Below are positions 28,204 to 37,563 of a stretch of 64,000 nt of DNA, piece after piece. The notes under the pieces are model-generated. The model was not told the DNA's origin and did not search any database. It saw nothing but the letters and a program-made list of their open reading frames with translations. The position numbers and the translations under genes were made by a program. Every line of letters begins with the position of its first letter. Position 1 is the first letter of the stretch. Source of the stretch: Idiomarina sp. A28L (GTDB lineage Bacteria; Pseudomonadota; Gammaproteobacteria; Enterobacterales; Alteromonadaceae); contig NZ_AFPO01000021.1 in assembly GCF_000218785.1 (NCBI RefSeq), forward strand, positions 310,001 through 374,000. The letters run 5' to 3'.

Positions 28204-28772
28204 TGAAAAACACAATAAACCCTTATGTGAGTACTTGGTATGGTGATATCCACGAAGATTTATTAGCGCGTTTTCAAAGCATTAAACTGCTCGTATGCGA
28301 TGTTGATGGTGTATTTTCAGATGGCCGCATTTATCTCGGTAATCAGGGCGAAGAATTAAAAGCCTTTCACACTCGCGATGGCCTCGGAGTTAAAGCCTTA
28401 CTTTCAGCCGGTATCGAAGTTGCCGTGATCACAGGGCGCAAGTCAGAAATTGTGCAAACCCGCATGCAGGCACTGGGTGTGAAACATATATATCAAGGGC
28501 AACACGATAAGCTGGTGGCTTTACAAGAAATTCAGAAAAACACGGGCATCGGCATCGAGCGCACGGCAAGTGTTGGCGACGACACGCCTGATCTCGCTCT
28601 ATTTCAAGGCTCACACTTAGCATTCAGCGTATTTGATGGCCACCCGCAGGTGCAACAGCACGCGCATTATATAACCCAGCAACGCGGCGGTTTTGGGGCT
28701 GTTCGCGAAATCGCAGATTTACTATTGCTCAGCCAAGGCTTGTTACATCAGGTTCAGGAGAGCAGTACGTGA
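28203..28772 (+). CDS. kdsC: 3-deoxy-D-manno-octulosonate 8-phosphate phosphatase KdsC
   Basis: KdsC dephosphorylates Kdo 8-phosphate to Kdo. The 189-residue product is a C0-type HAD phosphatase lacking a cap domain: LLVCDVDGVFSDGRIYLG gives the nucleophile aspartate in DVDG, VAVITGRKS gives the second motif, and SVGDDTPDL the metal-binding aspartates. The ATG overlaps the kdsD stop (TAATG). Next is lptC, four bases overlapping, the usual LPS operon order. Confidence 0.96.
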   Translation: MKNTINPYVSTWYGDIHEDLLARFQSIKLLVCDVDGVFSDGRIYLGNQGEELKAFHTRDGLGVKALLSAGIEVAVITGRKSEIVQTRMQALGVKHIYQGQHDKLVALQEIQKNTGIGIERTASVGDDTPDLALFQGSHLAFSVFDGHPQVQQHAHYITQQRGGFGAVREIADLLLLSQGLLHQVQESST

Positions 28773-29362
28773 ACCGCAGAAGTATCTTCATCATTCTGTT
28801 AGTGGCATTTGTTGCTACTATTATTTTATGGGGCGCCTTTGATGATGAAGAGGCGATTGAAAGCGGCCAGCGCAGTGAGAAACTGATTCCAGATTTCACC
28901 GCAACGGGGTTGGAAACCCGTGTATTCGAATCTGATGGGCGTTTAGCTCAACAAATCCGAGCTGAGCACATGGCTCATTTTAGTGCTTTGAACCTTACCG
29001 AACTCGAAAAAGCGGTGTATATCACCTATCTCGATGAATCTGCGGTGGATAGCTCAGAAACTGGAAGTGTATGGGAAGTGTCTGCCGATAAAGGGCGCTA
29101 TTATGAAGGTGAACGCCTCGAGCTAGAATCAAATGTTCTAATTATTAACCGCTCCAATACAGGCTACATTGATGAAATTAAAACCGATTTCATCAGCATC
29201 GATTTACAAAATCGTATCATGCACACAGATTCCCCTGTTACTATTCAGGGCCCCCAATTTACTATTAACGGCAACGGAATGCGCGTTGATTTAGAAGTAC
29301 AGCAACTGGAGCTTATCGATCATGTTGAAACAATTTACTACCCTCGCTCTGCTCGCCCTTAG
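28769..29362 (+). CDS. lptC: LPS export system protein LptC
   Basis: LptC is a bitopic inner-membrane protein that takes LPS from LptB2FG and passes it to LptA. The 197-residue product has one membrane helix at about residues 5-22 (IFIILLVAFVATIILWGA), then a periplasmic beta-jellyroll domain rich in alternating hydrophobic strands. The sequence is poorly conserved in this family; topology and position between kdsC and lptA carry the call. GTG start with GGAGAG upstream. It overlaps lptA by 41 bases. Confidence 0.92.
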   Translation: MNRRSIFIILLVAFVATIILWGAFDDEEAIESGQRSEKLIPDFTATGLETRVFESDGRLAQQIRAEHMAHFSALNLTELEKAVYITYLDESAVDSSETGSVWEVSADKGRYYEGERLELESNVLIINRSNTGYIDEIKTDFISIDLQNRIMHTDSPVTIQGPQFTINGNGMRVDLEVQQLELIDHVETIYYPRSARP

Positions 29363-29876
29363 CCTTACCAGCGTAAGCATTGGAAGCATCAGCGCTTATG
29401 CTAACGCGCAAGAATCTCCCCTGGCTCGCGATTTTTCAGAGCCGATGCGAATTCTTGCTGATGAGGATTTTGTTGATATAGCCAACAAAGTGAAAATCGC
29501 AACTGGCAATGTTCGAATTACTCAAGGTAGTTTAAAAATAACCGCGCACAAGTTATCGATTACCGGCTTTGAAAACGATACTGGTGCAGCAGAGCTGTTT
29601 ATTCTTGAGGGTAACGATGAGGCGCCAGCTACCTATCAGCAAGAAATTGAACCAGGGATAATAGTAAACGCGCATGCAAATCGTATTGAATATGATGCTA
29701 CTGAACGCGTATTGAAGTTAATTGGCGAAGCAGAACTCAACCAAGACGGCAACTCGGTACGCGCTGAAACCATTCTCTATTATGTAGAAACCATGCAGGT
29801 AAGCGCCACCCGCGGCGAAGAGCAAGTAGAAACTATTTTCCGGCCGCGCCCACGCACTGAAAACGAGCAGAATTAA
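29322..29876 (+). CDS. lptA: LPS transport periplasmic protein LptA
   Basis: LptA forms the periplasmic bridge that carries LPS to the outer membrane. The 184-residue product has a signal peptide (cleavage likely after AYANA), then the OstA-like beta-jellyroll: [32 protein letters not shown] and [33 protein letters not shown]. Length matches the family. It begins inside lptC and is followed after two bases by lptB. Confidence 0.94.
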   Translation: MLKQFTTLALLALSLTSVSIGSISAYANAQESPLARDFSEPMRILADEDFVDIANKVKIATGNVRITQGSLKITAHKLSITGFENDTGAAELFILEGNDEAPATYQQEIEPGIIVNAHANRIEYDATERVLKLIGEAELNQDGNSVRAETILYYVETMQVSATRGEEQVETIFRPRPRTENEQN

Positions 29877-29878
29877 GC

Positions 29879-30604
29879 ATGACAACACTAAAAGCTGAAC
29901 ATTTAGCAAAAGCCTATAAAGGCCGTACCGTTGTAAAAGATGTCAGCATCGAAGTAGATGCTGGCCAGATTGTTGGCCTTTTAGGCCCCAACGGTGCAGG
30001 TAAAACCACCACTTTCTATATGATTGTTGGCCTTGTAGCTAATGATAAAGGCAGTATTCGGCTTGATGATGAAGATATAACTCTGCTGCCAATGCACGCA
30101 CGAGCTCGCAAAGGTATCGGCTATTTACCGCAAGAAGCCTCGGTTTTTCGCAAACTAACTGTGCGCGATAACATTATGGCCATCTTACAAACACGCAAAG
30201 AGCTCAGTGCTAGCCAACGAGAAGATAAGCTTGATGAGCTCGTGAATGAATTTCACATTGGCCATATCATAGATAACTTAGGCATGAGCTTATCGGGAGG
30301 CGAACGCCGCCGAGTAGAAATTGCTCGCGCGTTGGCAGCGGAACCAAAATTTATTCTTCTCGATGAACCTTTTGCTGGGGTTGACCCAATTTCAGTATTG
30401 GATATCAAGAAAATCATTCAACAGTTGAGCGATCGTGGAATTGGGGTATTAATCACCGATCACAATGTGCGCGAAACACTTTCCGTGTGCGAAACTGCGT
30501 ATATTGTTAGCCAAGGCAATTTGATTGCAAAAGGCACCGCAGAAGAAGTTTTAGCAAACCAGCAAGTAAAAGATGTTTATCTAGGCGATCAATTCACCTT
30601 GTAA
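29879..30604 (+). CDS. lptB: LPS export ABC transporter ATP-binding protein LptB
   Basis: LptB is the ATPase that drives LPS extraction by LptFGC. The 241-residue product has Walker [14 protein letters not shown] near residue 36, Q-loop [13 protein letters not shown], signature [15 protein letters not shown], Walker [14 protein letters not shown] and switch H in [10 protein letters not shown]. All are intact and the length is normal. It completes the kdsD-kdsC-lptC-lptA-lptB run; lptF and lptG are not in the window. Confidence 0.97.
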   Translation: MTTLKAEHLAKAYKGRTVVKDVSIEVDAGQIVGLLGPNGAGKTTTFYMIVGLVANDKGSIRLDDEDITLLPMHARARKGIGYLPQEASVFRKLTVRDNIMAILQTRKELSASQREDKLDELVNEFHIGHIIDNLGMSLSGGERRRVEIARALAAEPKFILLDEPFAGVDPISVLDIKKIIQQLSDRGIGVLITDHNVRETLSVCETAYIVSQGNLIAKGTAEEVLANQQVKDVYLGDQFTL

Positions 30605-30687
30605 TTTCTTCTACCGCACCCATGATATACCTATGGGTAGTGTTTTCATTACATGCAAACTTATTTAACGCCAGAGATAATAATTAC

Positions 30688-32043
30688 ATGAAGCAAGGCT
30701 TGCAGCTCAAGTTTAGCCAAAACTTAACCATGACACCGCAATTGCAACAAGCAATTCGGTTGCTGCAATTGTCTTCGTTGGAGCTGCAACAAGAGATACA
30801 AGAAGCTTTAGAAAATAACCCTCTGCTTGAATTACCAGAAGAAGAAATAACGCCAACTTGGGAACAAAACATTTCCGCAACCGTTTCTTCAAGTGCCGGC
30901 GTTGCCGCTGAAGATGATTACATCTATCAGGGCGAAACCAACGAATCACTGCAAGATTATCTTATTTGGCAAATGCGCCTCTCCCATTTTTCAGCAACCG
31001 ATGAACACATAGCTCTGATCATTATTGATGCCATCGATGATAGTGGTTATTTAACGCAATCATTAGAAGAAGTTCTTGAAGCGGCACAACAGCACGATGA
31101 GGAAATAAATGCGGAAGAAGTTGCCGTTGTTTTAAAGCGCATTCAGCACTTCGATCCTATCGGTGTAGCGTCTCGCAGCGTACGTGAGTGCTTACTTTTA
31201 CAACTAAATCAATTACCAAATGACACTCCGTCACTAGCGGCAACCAAAAACGTAGTCGATAATTATTTAGAACTGCTCGGAAAACGTGATTACCGAACTT
31301 TAGCGCGAAAATCACGCTTAAAAGAAAATGTTATTCGAAATGTGTTAGCGCTTCTTCAGCAGTTGAACCCGCGCCCGGGTGATTCTTTTTCTGCCGGCTC
31401 TTCAGATTATGTAATACCCGATGTACAAGTAAGAAAAAATAATGGCCGCTGGGTGGCCGAATTACACCCAGCAGCAATGCCCAAATTACGCGTTAACGAA
31501 ACCTACGCTGCTATACACACCAACAAGCACAACAATGGTTGCAGCAGTGGCGATGCCGATTATATTAAACAACACTTGCAAGAAGCGCGCTGGTTCATTA
31601 AAAGTATTGAGAGTAGAAATGAAACTTTACTTAAGGTTGCCCATTGTATCGTGCAACGACAACAGGCATTCTTTGAGTATGGGCCAGAATCAATGAAACC
31701 AATGATTCTAAGTGATGTCGCAGATAGTATAGATATGCATGAATCAACCATTTCGCGAGTAACAACGCAAAAATTCATGCATTCCCCTCAAGGTGTTTTT
31801 GAGCTGAAGTATTTTTTCTCCAGCCATGTAAGCACAGATGAAGGCGGTGAGTATTCATCTACTGCAATTCGTGCGTTAATTCGCAAACTAGTTGCAGCAG
31901 AGAATCCGGGGAAGCCATTGAGCGATAATAAGTTAGCAACGCTATTGGCCGACCAGGGTATTCAAGTAGCAAGAAGGACCATTGCGAAGTATCGGGAATC
32001 GCTAAATATCCCATCTTCGAGCCAACGGAAGAGTCTGCTTTAA
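30688..32043 (+). CDS. rpoN: RNA polymerase sigma-54 factor RpoN
   Basis: RpoN directs RNA polymerase to -24/-12 promoters that need an AAA+ activator. The 451-residue product has the glutamine-rich activator-interacting region I (LKFSQNLTMTPQLQQAIRLLQLSSLELQQEI), a short acidic region II, the core-binding domain, a helix-turn-helix (ESTISRVTTQKFMHSP), and the terminal RpoN box ARRTIAKYRESL that reads the -24 element. At 451 residues it is shorter than E. coli RpoN (477), the difference lying in acidic region II. ATG 30688 begins the conserved MKQGLQLKFSQ; the frame extends upstream to 30622 without conservation. Confidence 0.96.
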   Translation: MKQGLQLKFSQNLTMTPQLQQAIRLLQLSSLELQQEIQEALENNPLLELPEEEITPTWEQNISATVSSSAGVAAEDDYIYQGETNESLQDYLIWQMRLSHFSATDEHIALIIIDAIDDSGYLTQSLEEVLEAAQQHDEEINAEEVAVVLKRIQHFDPIGVASRSVRECLLLQLNQLPNDTPSLAATKNVVDNYLELLGKRDYRTLARKSRLKENVIRNVLALLQQLNPRPGDSFSAGSSDYVIPDVQVRKNNGRWVAELHPAAMPKLRVNETYAAIHTNKHNNGCSSGDADYIKQHLQEARWFIKSIESRNETLLKVAHCIVQRQQAFFEYGPESMKPMILSDVADSIDMHESTISRVTTQKFMHSPQGVFELKYFFSSHVSTDEGGEYSSTAIRALIRKLVAAENPGKPLSDNKLATLLADQGIQVARRTIAKYRESLNIPSSSQRKSLL

Positions 32044-32067
32044 CTATCAATAGAAGGAAGATGTGCT

Positions 32068-32355
32068 ATGCAAATTAATCTTACGGGTCACCATGTTGAT
32101 ATTACCGATGCTCTAAGAAACTATGTTGACACCAAATTTTCCAAGCTTGAGCGCCACTTCGATCATATAAATAACGTTCATGTGATATTGAATGTTGAAA
32201 AACTCATGCAAAAAGCGGAAGCTACCATTCATCTTAATGGGGGTGAAGTTTTTGCCACATCAGAGCATCAGGATATGTATGCAGCCATCGATGCCTTGAT
32301 CAACAAACTCGATCGCCAAGTTATTAAACACAAAGAAAAATTGAGTAAGCACTAG
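32068..32355 (+). CDS. hpf: Ribosome hibernation promoting factor HPF, short form
   Basis: Short HPF binds the 30S decoding channel in stationary phase and, with RMF, promotes 100S ribosome dimers. The 95-residue product matches the short form: QINLTGHHVDITDALRNYVDTKFSKLERHFD, then VEKLMQKAEATIHLNGGEVFATSEHQDMYAAIDALINKLDRQV. No C-terminal dimerisation extension is present. A GGAAG lies before the ATG. It is in its usual place between rpoN and ptsN. Confidence 0.96.
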   Translation: MQINLTGHHVDITDALRNYVDTKFSKLERHFDHINNVHVILNVEKLMQKAEATIHLNGGEVFATSEHQDMYAAIDALINKLDRQVIKHKEKLSKH

Positions 32356-32359
32356 GATC

Positions 32360-32830
32360 ATGGAACTAAAAGATATCCTTAGCCCCGATAGCACTCGCGT
32401 TGCGGTTGAAGAAAGCAGCAAAAAGAAAATTCTTGAGCTCATAAGCCAGCTCGTAGCACCTAAACTTGCTGGCGTAAGTAAAGCTGATATTTTCGAAAGC
32501 TTACTGCAACGCGAACGCTTAGGTAGTACTGGTATAGGGCTAGGTATCGCAATCCCTCACGGCCGGCTGGAGAATGCCGGCCAACCGGTTGCGGCACTTA
32601 TTACTCTTGCGCAACCTATTGATTTTGATGCGATCGATAATCAACCAGTGGATATCATTTTTGCACTTTTGGTACCGAAAGATAACCCAGAGTTACATTT
32701 GCAGACGCTCTCGGCGGTAGCTGCAAAACTAAATCAAAAAGATTGCTGCAGAGCTCTACGGCACTCTACTTCTAGCTCAGAGCTCTACGAACTAATGACG
32801 AAGGAAGATACAGCAGATTCATGCAACTAA
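32360..32830 (+). CDS. ptsN: Nitrogen-regulatory PTS enzyme IIA (PtsN)
   Basis: PtsN (EIIA-Ntr) is the final phosphoacceptor of the nitrogen PTS and regulates potassium transport and other targets by its phosphorylation state. The 156-residue product has the phosphorylated histidine in GIAIPHGRLENAG (His 67) and the following PVDIIFALLVPKDNPELHLQTLSAVAAKL region. It receives phosphate from PtsO, encoded two genes downstream, which relays it from PtsP. The end overlaps rapZ by ten bases. Confidence 0.96.
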   Translation: MELKDILSPDSTRVAVEESSKKKILELISQLVAPKLAGVSKADIFESLLQRERLGSTGIGLGIAIPHGRLENAGQPVAALITLAQPIDFDAIDNQPVDIIFALLVPKDNPELHLQTLSAVAAKLNQKDCCRALRHSTSSSELYELMTKEDTADSCN

Positions 32831-33690
32831 TTATTGTTAGCGGGCGCTCCGGTTCAGGAAAAACAGTAGCGCTTAGAGCACTTGAAGATTTGGGCTATTA
32901 TTGTGTAGATAACCTGCCAGTAGCGCTATTACCTACTCTTGTGCATACCGTAATAGAGCGCTATGAAAACATCGCCATTAGCATCGATGTGCGTAACCTT
33001 GCCGGCGATAATAATGAGTTAAGTGATGCCTTAGAATTCCTTCCTCACGATGTAAAGCCTGATATCTTATTTCTCGATGCCAACGATGAAATACTAATTC
33101 GCCGTTATGGTGAAACACGGCGTTTACACCCGCTTTCACAATCAGATTTAACCCTTGCTGATGCTATTCAAGCAGAAGGGCAAATTTTAGAACCTTTAGC
33201 TAACTTGGCCACATGGCGAATTGATAGTAGCGAATTAAGCCTCCATGAGCTGATTGAACAAGTAACAGAACGCGTATTAGGGCGTAAACAAAATAAGCTC
33301 ATGCTCGTATTTATGTCGTTTGGCTTTAAACATGGCATTCCTACTACAGCTGATACAGTGTTCGATGCACGCATCTTGCCTAATCCGCATTGGGAACCTG
33401 AATTGCGCCAATATTCCGGCCTCGATGCGCCGGTGCAGCACTATTTGAGCCAACAGCAATTAGTAACCAAGTTTATTTACCAAACCGAAAATTTTATCAG
33501 CACTTGGTTACCCTATTTTCAACGCAGCAACCGTAGCTATCTTACCATCGCGGTTGGCTGCACAGGTGGCCAACATCGTTCAGTTTATATCACCGAAAAA
33601 TTAGCGGAAGGTATTGCATCGCAACACCCCAACATACGAATTAAACATCGGGAATTAGAAAGAAAAAACAATGCCAAATCTAACTCGTAA
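32821..33690 (+). CDS. rapZ: RNase adapter protein RapZ
   Basis: RapZ controls glucosamine-6-phosphate synthase in enterobacteria by guiding RNase E to the sRNA GlmZ and senses GlcN6P. The 289-residue product has an N-terminal P-loop (VSGRSGSGKTVALRAL) and the C-terminal domain with MSFGFKHGIPTTADTVFDARILPNPHW and GCTGGQHRSVYITE. Whether GlmY/GlmZ exist here cannot be told from the window. It overlaps ptsN and ptsO, keeping the usual order. Confidence 0.95.
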   Translation: MQLIIVSGRSGSGKTVALRALEDLGYYCVDNLPVALLPTLVHTVIERYENIAISIDVRNLAGDNNELSDALEFLPHDVKPDILFLDANDEILIRRYGETRRLHPLSQSDLTLADAIQAEGQILEPLANLATWRIDSSELSLHELIEQVTERVLGRKQNKLMLVFMSFGFKHGIPTTADTVFDARILPNPHWEPELRQYSGLDAPVQHYLSQQQLVTKFIYQTENFISTWLPYFQRSNRSYLTIAVGCTGGQHRSVYITEKLAEGIASQHPNIRIKHRELERKNNAKSNS

Positions 33691-33946
33691 AGTAGAAATT
33701 CGTAACAAACTGGGCCTGCACGCCAGAGCCGCCACCAAACTTGCCCGCTTAGCGAGTGAATTTGATGCCAAGGTAATCATCGCTCAAGATGGCAAGGAAG
33801 TAGATGCTGGAAGCGTAATGGGCTTAATGCTTTTGGCCAGCCAACAGGGCAAGCACATTGAGGTAAAAGCTACCGGCAAAGATGCCGAAGCCGCATTAGA
33901 AGCCATTACTACGTTGGTACAAGAGCGTTTTCATGAAGAAGAATAA
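33671..33946 (+). CDS. ptsO: Phosphocarrier protein NPr (PtsO)
   Basis: NPr is the HPr-like carrier of the nitrogen PTS, taking phosphate from PtsP and giving it to PtsN. The 91-residue product has the active-site histidine 17 in KLGLHARAATKLARLA and the second conserved motif VMGLMLLASQQGKHIEVKATG. The serine-46-type site of Gram-positive HPr is replaced by this VMGLM context. It starts 20 bases inside rapZ and is followed by a strong terminator. Confidence 0.96.
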   Translation: MPNLTRKVEIRNKLGLHARAATKLARLASEFDAKVIIAQDGKEVDAGSVMGLMLLASQQGKHIEVKATGKDAEAALEAITTLVQERFHEEE

Positions 33947-33970
33947 TGCTCATCGAACCTTCTAATTACA

Positions 33971-34010
33971 GCATAATAAAAAAGGAGCCTAGGCTCCTTT
34001 TTTATTATGC
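33971..34010. terminator. Bidirectional terminator, a perfect 40-bp palindrome
   Basis: The 40 bases from 33971 to 34010 are an exact inverted repeat: a GGAGCC/GGCTCC core with AAAAAA on the left and TTTTTT on the right, extended outward by ATTATGC arms. It ends ptsO (plus) and pmbA (minus, stop at 34029), working equally in both directions. Confidence 0.92.
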
Positions 34011-34028
34011 TTCGCTCATGTGCCGTGC

Positions 34029-35411
34029 TTACGAACCCGCTATCTTCATATCTGCGAGCAGTACCGAACCACATTGTACGCCATGGCGCGGATCAACATC
34101 GGCCGCCATTGCCACCATGTTCTTAAACATATCGCGCAAGTTACCCGCAATCGTTACTTCGGTTACTGGAAACTGGATTTCACCATTTTCAACCCAGAAG
34201 CCCGCAGCGCCGCGGCTGTAATCACCGGTAACTAAGTTAATACCTTGGCCCATAAGTTCAGTAACCAGCAAGCCTGTGCCCATACGCTTACACAATGCCG
34301 CTAAATCGGCATCTAACTGAGGAGCTTGCGCTTGCACATACCAATTATGAATACCCCCCGCATGCCCTGTAGTTTGCATACCCAGCTTGCGCGCCGCATA
34401 ACTGGTTAACAAATAGGTATCGAGCACACCCGCAGTAACAATATCGCGCTCTTTTGTGGCCACGCCTTCATGATCGAAAGGGCTCGTTGCTAATCCGCCT
34501 GGCACCAATGGGTTTTCATGAATGCTTAACCAATCTGGGAATATTTCCTTGCCGAGATGATCGAGCAAGAACGTGCTTTTACGATATAGATTGCCGCCGC
34601 TAATGGCCCCCGCAAACTGCCCGAAAATACCATGAGCCAAATCGCTATGAAAAATAACCGGCGCTGAACACGTAGGTATCGAACGCGCACCTAAACGAGA
34701 TACTGTAGCTGCTGCCGCCTCTAACGCCACTGCTTCTGGAGTGTTCAATAATGCCGGGTTACGGGCCATAGTGTAGGCGTAATCGCGCTCCATTTTATCG
34801 CCTTCTTTAGCGATCGGCATACAACTTAAGCTTTGCCGAGAACTCATATAATGGCCGGTGAAGCCATGGCTATTACCATACACGCGAAAGCCACAGTGGC
34901 TAGAATAGTGGGCACCATCGGAATTAATAATACGCGGATCTGCTGCCAGCATTACCTTTTCACAGGCCAAGGCTTGTTCGGCTGCGTAATCTGGTGATTG
35001 GTTTGCAGCATAAAACAATTCTGGATCTGCGTAACCACTTGCCATAAGCTCTTTATCGGCAAGCCCGGAACAAGCATCTGCTTCTGTCCACCGGGCAATA
35101 GCATCGGCTTTTTCAACTGCAATCAATACCGCTTCCGATGAAAGATCGGAAGTGCTTGCGCTACCTTTGCTTTGGCCGCGATATACGGTAATACCAAGCG
35201 TGCCATCTTGGTTAAACTCTACTGTTTCAATTTCTTCTAAACGGGTGCTTACACTCAAGCCCCGGCTGTGTGCTAAGGCACACTCAGCTGCAGAAGCTCC
35301 GCGTTTTTTTGCTGCTGCTAATGCCGCTTCTACAGCTGAAATTGCCCGTTCTAAATCCGGTTGCAACTGTTCGCGCGATGTTAAACCCGTATTGTTATTT
35401 AAATTAGCCAA
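34029..35411 (-). CDS. pmbA: Metalloprotease PmbA (TldE)
   Basis: PmbA (TldE) forms a heterodimer with TldD that digests unfolded peptides and, in some species, matures ribosomally made peptide antibiotics. The roughly 460-residue product has the family blocks ARRKLGMQTTGHAGGIHNWYV and LVTELMGQGINLVTGDYSRGAAGFWVENG; the catalytic zinc site is in TldD. A TTG start at 35411 is chosen because GAGG lies six bases upstream and gives the sensible MANLNNNTGL start; the frame opens further at 35423 with another TTG. No ATG serves. It is divergent from darP. Confidence 0.92.
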   Translation of the reverse strand: MANLNNNTGLTSREQLQPDLERAISAVEAALAAAKKRGASAAECALAHSRGLSVSTRLEEIETVEFNQDGTLGITVYRGQSKGSASTSDLSSEAVLIAVEKADAIARWTEADACSGLADKELMASGYADPELFYAANQSPDYAAEQALACEKVMLAADPRIINSDGAHYSSHCGFRVYGNSHGFTGHYMSSRQSLSCMPIAKEGDKMERDYAYTMARNPALLNTPEAVALEAAAATVSRLGARSIPTCSAPVIFHSDLAHGIFGQFAGAISGGNLYRKSTFLLDHLGKEIFPDWLSIHENPLVPGGLATSPFDHEGVATKERDIVTAGVLDTYLLTSYAARKLGMQTTGHAGGIHNWYVQAQAPQLDADLAALCKRMGTGLLVTELMGQGINLVTGDYSRGAAGFWVENGEIQFPVTEVTIAGNLRDMFKNMVAMAADVDPRHGVQCGSVLLADMKIAGS

Positions 35412-35505
35412 AAAAAACCTCAAATATTATGGTGAACGGCCGGTATATCACCGAAGCCTGCTTCCTGATAAACTTAGCGCATTGAATAGTTAGGTGAACC
35501 TGAAC

Positions 35506-36027
35506 ATGCAACGCGATAACCAAGATGAACATTTAGATGATGGCGACCTCAGTAAAACACAACTGAAACGCCATTCCCAAGATATGCACGACCTCGGCGT
35601 TAAACTGGTAAAAATGGGCAGCAACGGCCTAAAACAAATACCGCTTGATGATGAAACTTTTGCCGCCGTTAAACTTGCGAAAAAAATCGAAAATAAGCGT
35701 GAAGGCTATCGCCGACAACTACAGTTGGTAGCAAAGCTCTTGCGCCAACGTGATACAGCGCCAATTTTAGCCGCTATTGATGAGCTCGAAAACCGAGCGC
35801 TTTACCAAGCAGCTCATTTCCATGCTCTCGAAAAATGGCGTGATCGGGTTATTAATCAAGGCGATGATGCCATTCAAGAACTATTGGATGTATATCCCCA
35901 TGGCGATCGCCAGCAATTACGCCAATATGCCCGGCAAGCTGCGAAAGAACTGGAACAAAACAAACCACCGGCGGCTTCCCGTGCGCTGTTCAAATATATC
36001 CGCAGCCTTAGCGAGTCGTCCACCTAA
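35506..36027 (+). CDS. darP: Ribosome biogenesis protein DarP (YjgA, DUF615)
   Basis: DarP (YjgA) associates with late 50S assembly intermediates. The 173-residue product is charged and helical, with SKTQLKRHSQDMHDLGVKLVKMG and PLDDETFAAVKLAKKIENKREGYRRQLQLVAKLLR as family blocks. ATG 35506 has AGGTGA eight bases upstream; the GTG at 35494 overlaps that ribosome binding site and is rejected. It lies between pmbA and tldD, as in E. coli where yjgA is next to pmbA. Confidence 0.93.
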   Translation: MQRDNQDEHLDDGDLSKTQLKRHSQDMHDLGVKLVKMGSNGLKQIPLDDETFAAVKLAKKIENKREGYRRQLQLVAKLLRQRDTAPILAAIDELENRALYQAAHFHALEKWRDRVINQGDDAIQELLDVYPHGDRQQLRQYARQAAKELEQNKPPAASRALFKYIRSLSESST

Positions 36028-36038
36028 AGAAACCTTCG

Positions 36039-36076
36039 TTTGCGCCCAAATATTGCTTTCATAGCTTGGGCGCAAA
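36039..36076. terminator. Hairpin between convergent darP and tldD
   Basis: TTTGCGCCCAA (36039-36049) and TTGGGCGCAAA (36066-36076) form a perfect 11-bp stem with a 16-base loop in the gap between two convergent genes. No T-tract follows, so it is a candidate terminator or transcript-stabilising stem rather than a textbook intrinsic terminator. Confidence 0.5.
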
Positions 36077-36087
36077 GGAATCAATCT

Positions 36088-37563
36088 CTATTCGGTTCCA
36101 CCCACTGTCATATTATCGATCTTCAATGTTGGTTGCCCTACGCCTACCGGCAAGCTCTGGCCATCTTTACCGCACACCCCAATACCGGTATCCAGTGATA
36201 AATCATTACCAATCATAGAAACCGCCGCCATTGCATCCGGGCCGTTGCCAATCAACGTGGCACCCTTTAATGGCGCCGTAATTTTGCCATCTTCAATTAA
36301 ATACGCTTCCGATGCCGAAAACACGAACTTGCCAGAAGTGATATCTACTTGCCCACCAGAAAACTGTGGTGCGTATATGCCCCGCTTAACCGAAGCGATA
36401 ATTTCTTCCGGCGTTTTATCACCACCCAGCATGTAGGTATTGGTCATTCTCGGCATAGGTAAGTGCGCGTATGATTCCCTACGGCCATTTCCAGTAGGCG
36501 CTACACCCATCAACCGTGCATTCAGTTTATCTTGCATATAGCCCACTAGGCGGCCATCTTCAATTAGCACATTGTATTGGCTCGGCGTGCCTTCATCATC
36601 TACGCTTAGCGAACCACGGCGGTTGGCAATAGTGCCATCATCCACAATTGTGCAGCCCTTTGCGGCAACCTGTTCACCAATGCGGCCACTGTAAGATGAA
36701 GCCCCTTTCCGGTTAAAATCACCTTCTAAACCGTGGCCTACCGCTTCGTGCAATAACACACCTGGCCAACCAGCACCCAATACAACAGGCATTGTGCCAG
36801 CTGGTGCCGGCTTTGCTTCAAGCATAATCAAAGCTTGGCGCACAGCTTCATCTACATAACTCAAATAACGCAGCTTATCCGAGCCTTTACTTGCCGAATC
36901 GGTATCAATAAATACTGGCTGCATGAAGTAATGATAATCAACGCGCCCACCACCACCTGAAGAACCCCGCTCACGGCGGCCATTTTGTTCGGCTAACACA
37001 CTACAATTCAAACGCACTAGTGGGCGAATATCGCTCGCTAACGTGCCATCAGTTGCCGCCACTAAAATGTGCTCGTAAGTACCTGTAAGGCTTACTGAAA
37101 CTTCATGAATACGCGGGTCTAGCTTGCGGGCGTATTTATCCATTGTTTGCAGCAATTCAATCTTTTTTTGCTCAGAGAAGCTATCGAGCGGATTATCCAC
37201 CCCATAAAGCGGCTTTGCATTACCTGCATTTAGAGCCGCTACGGTTCGATTTTCGCCATGATCCGCAATGCCACGTGCAGCTGCCGATGCCCGCTTAAGG
37301 GCAGCAGGGTCGATGCTATCAGCATAAGCAAAACCGGTTTTTTCGCCGCTAATTGCCCGCACGCCTAAGCCACGCTCAATATTGAAACTGCCACTTTTTA
37401 CAATGCCATCTTCTAATACCCAAGCTTCATGGATACTGCTTTGCAAATATATATCAGCGTAATCAACGCTGCCGCTGTAAATGCTTTGCAAGCTATTTTG
37501 CAACGCGCTGTAATCGAGCTCAGCGTTATGCAATAAGTGGTCGGCCACTTGAGTATTAATCAT
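36088..37563 (-). CDS. tldD: Metalloprotease TldD
   Basis: TldD is the zinc-bearing subunit of the TldD/TldE protease; the complex also appears in peptide-antibiotic maturation and CcdA turnover in E. coli. The 491-residue product has the HEAVGH zinc motif in [22 protein letters not shown] near residue 265 and the C-terminal [28 protein letters not shown]. Length is normal. Its partner gene pmbA is 1.5 kb away on the same strand. It closes the long mreB-to-tldD operon, overlapping nit by eight bases. Confidence 0.96.
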   Translation of the reverse strand: MINTQVADHLLHNAELDYSALQNSLQSIYSGSVDYADIYLQSSIHEAWVLEDGIVKSGSFNIERGLGVRAISGEKTGFAYADSIDPAALKRASAAARGIADHGENRTVAALNAGNAKPLYGVDNPLDSFSEQKKIELLQTMDKYARKLDPRIHEVSVSLTGTYEHILVAATDGTLASDIRPLVRLNCSVLAEQNGRRERGSSGGGGRVDYHYFMQPVFIDTDSASKGSDKLRYLSYVDEAVRQALIMLEAKPAPAGTMPVVLGAGWPGVLLHEAVGHGLEGDFNRKGASSYSGRIGEQVAAKGCTIVDDGTIANRRGSLSVDDEGTPSQYNVLIEDGRLVGYMQDKLNARLMGVAPTGNGRRESYAHLPMPRMTNTYMLGGDKTPEEIIASVKRGIYAPQFSGGQVDITSGKFVFSASEAYLIEDGKITAPLKGATLIGNGPDAMAAVSMIGNDLSLDTGIGVCGKDGQSLPVGVGQPTLKIDNMTVGGTE

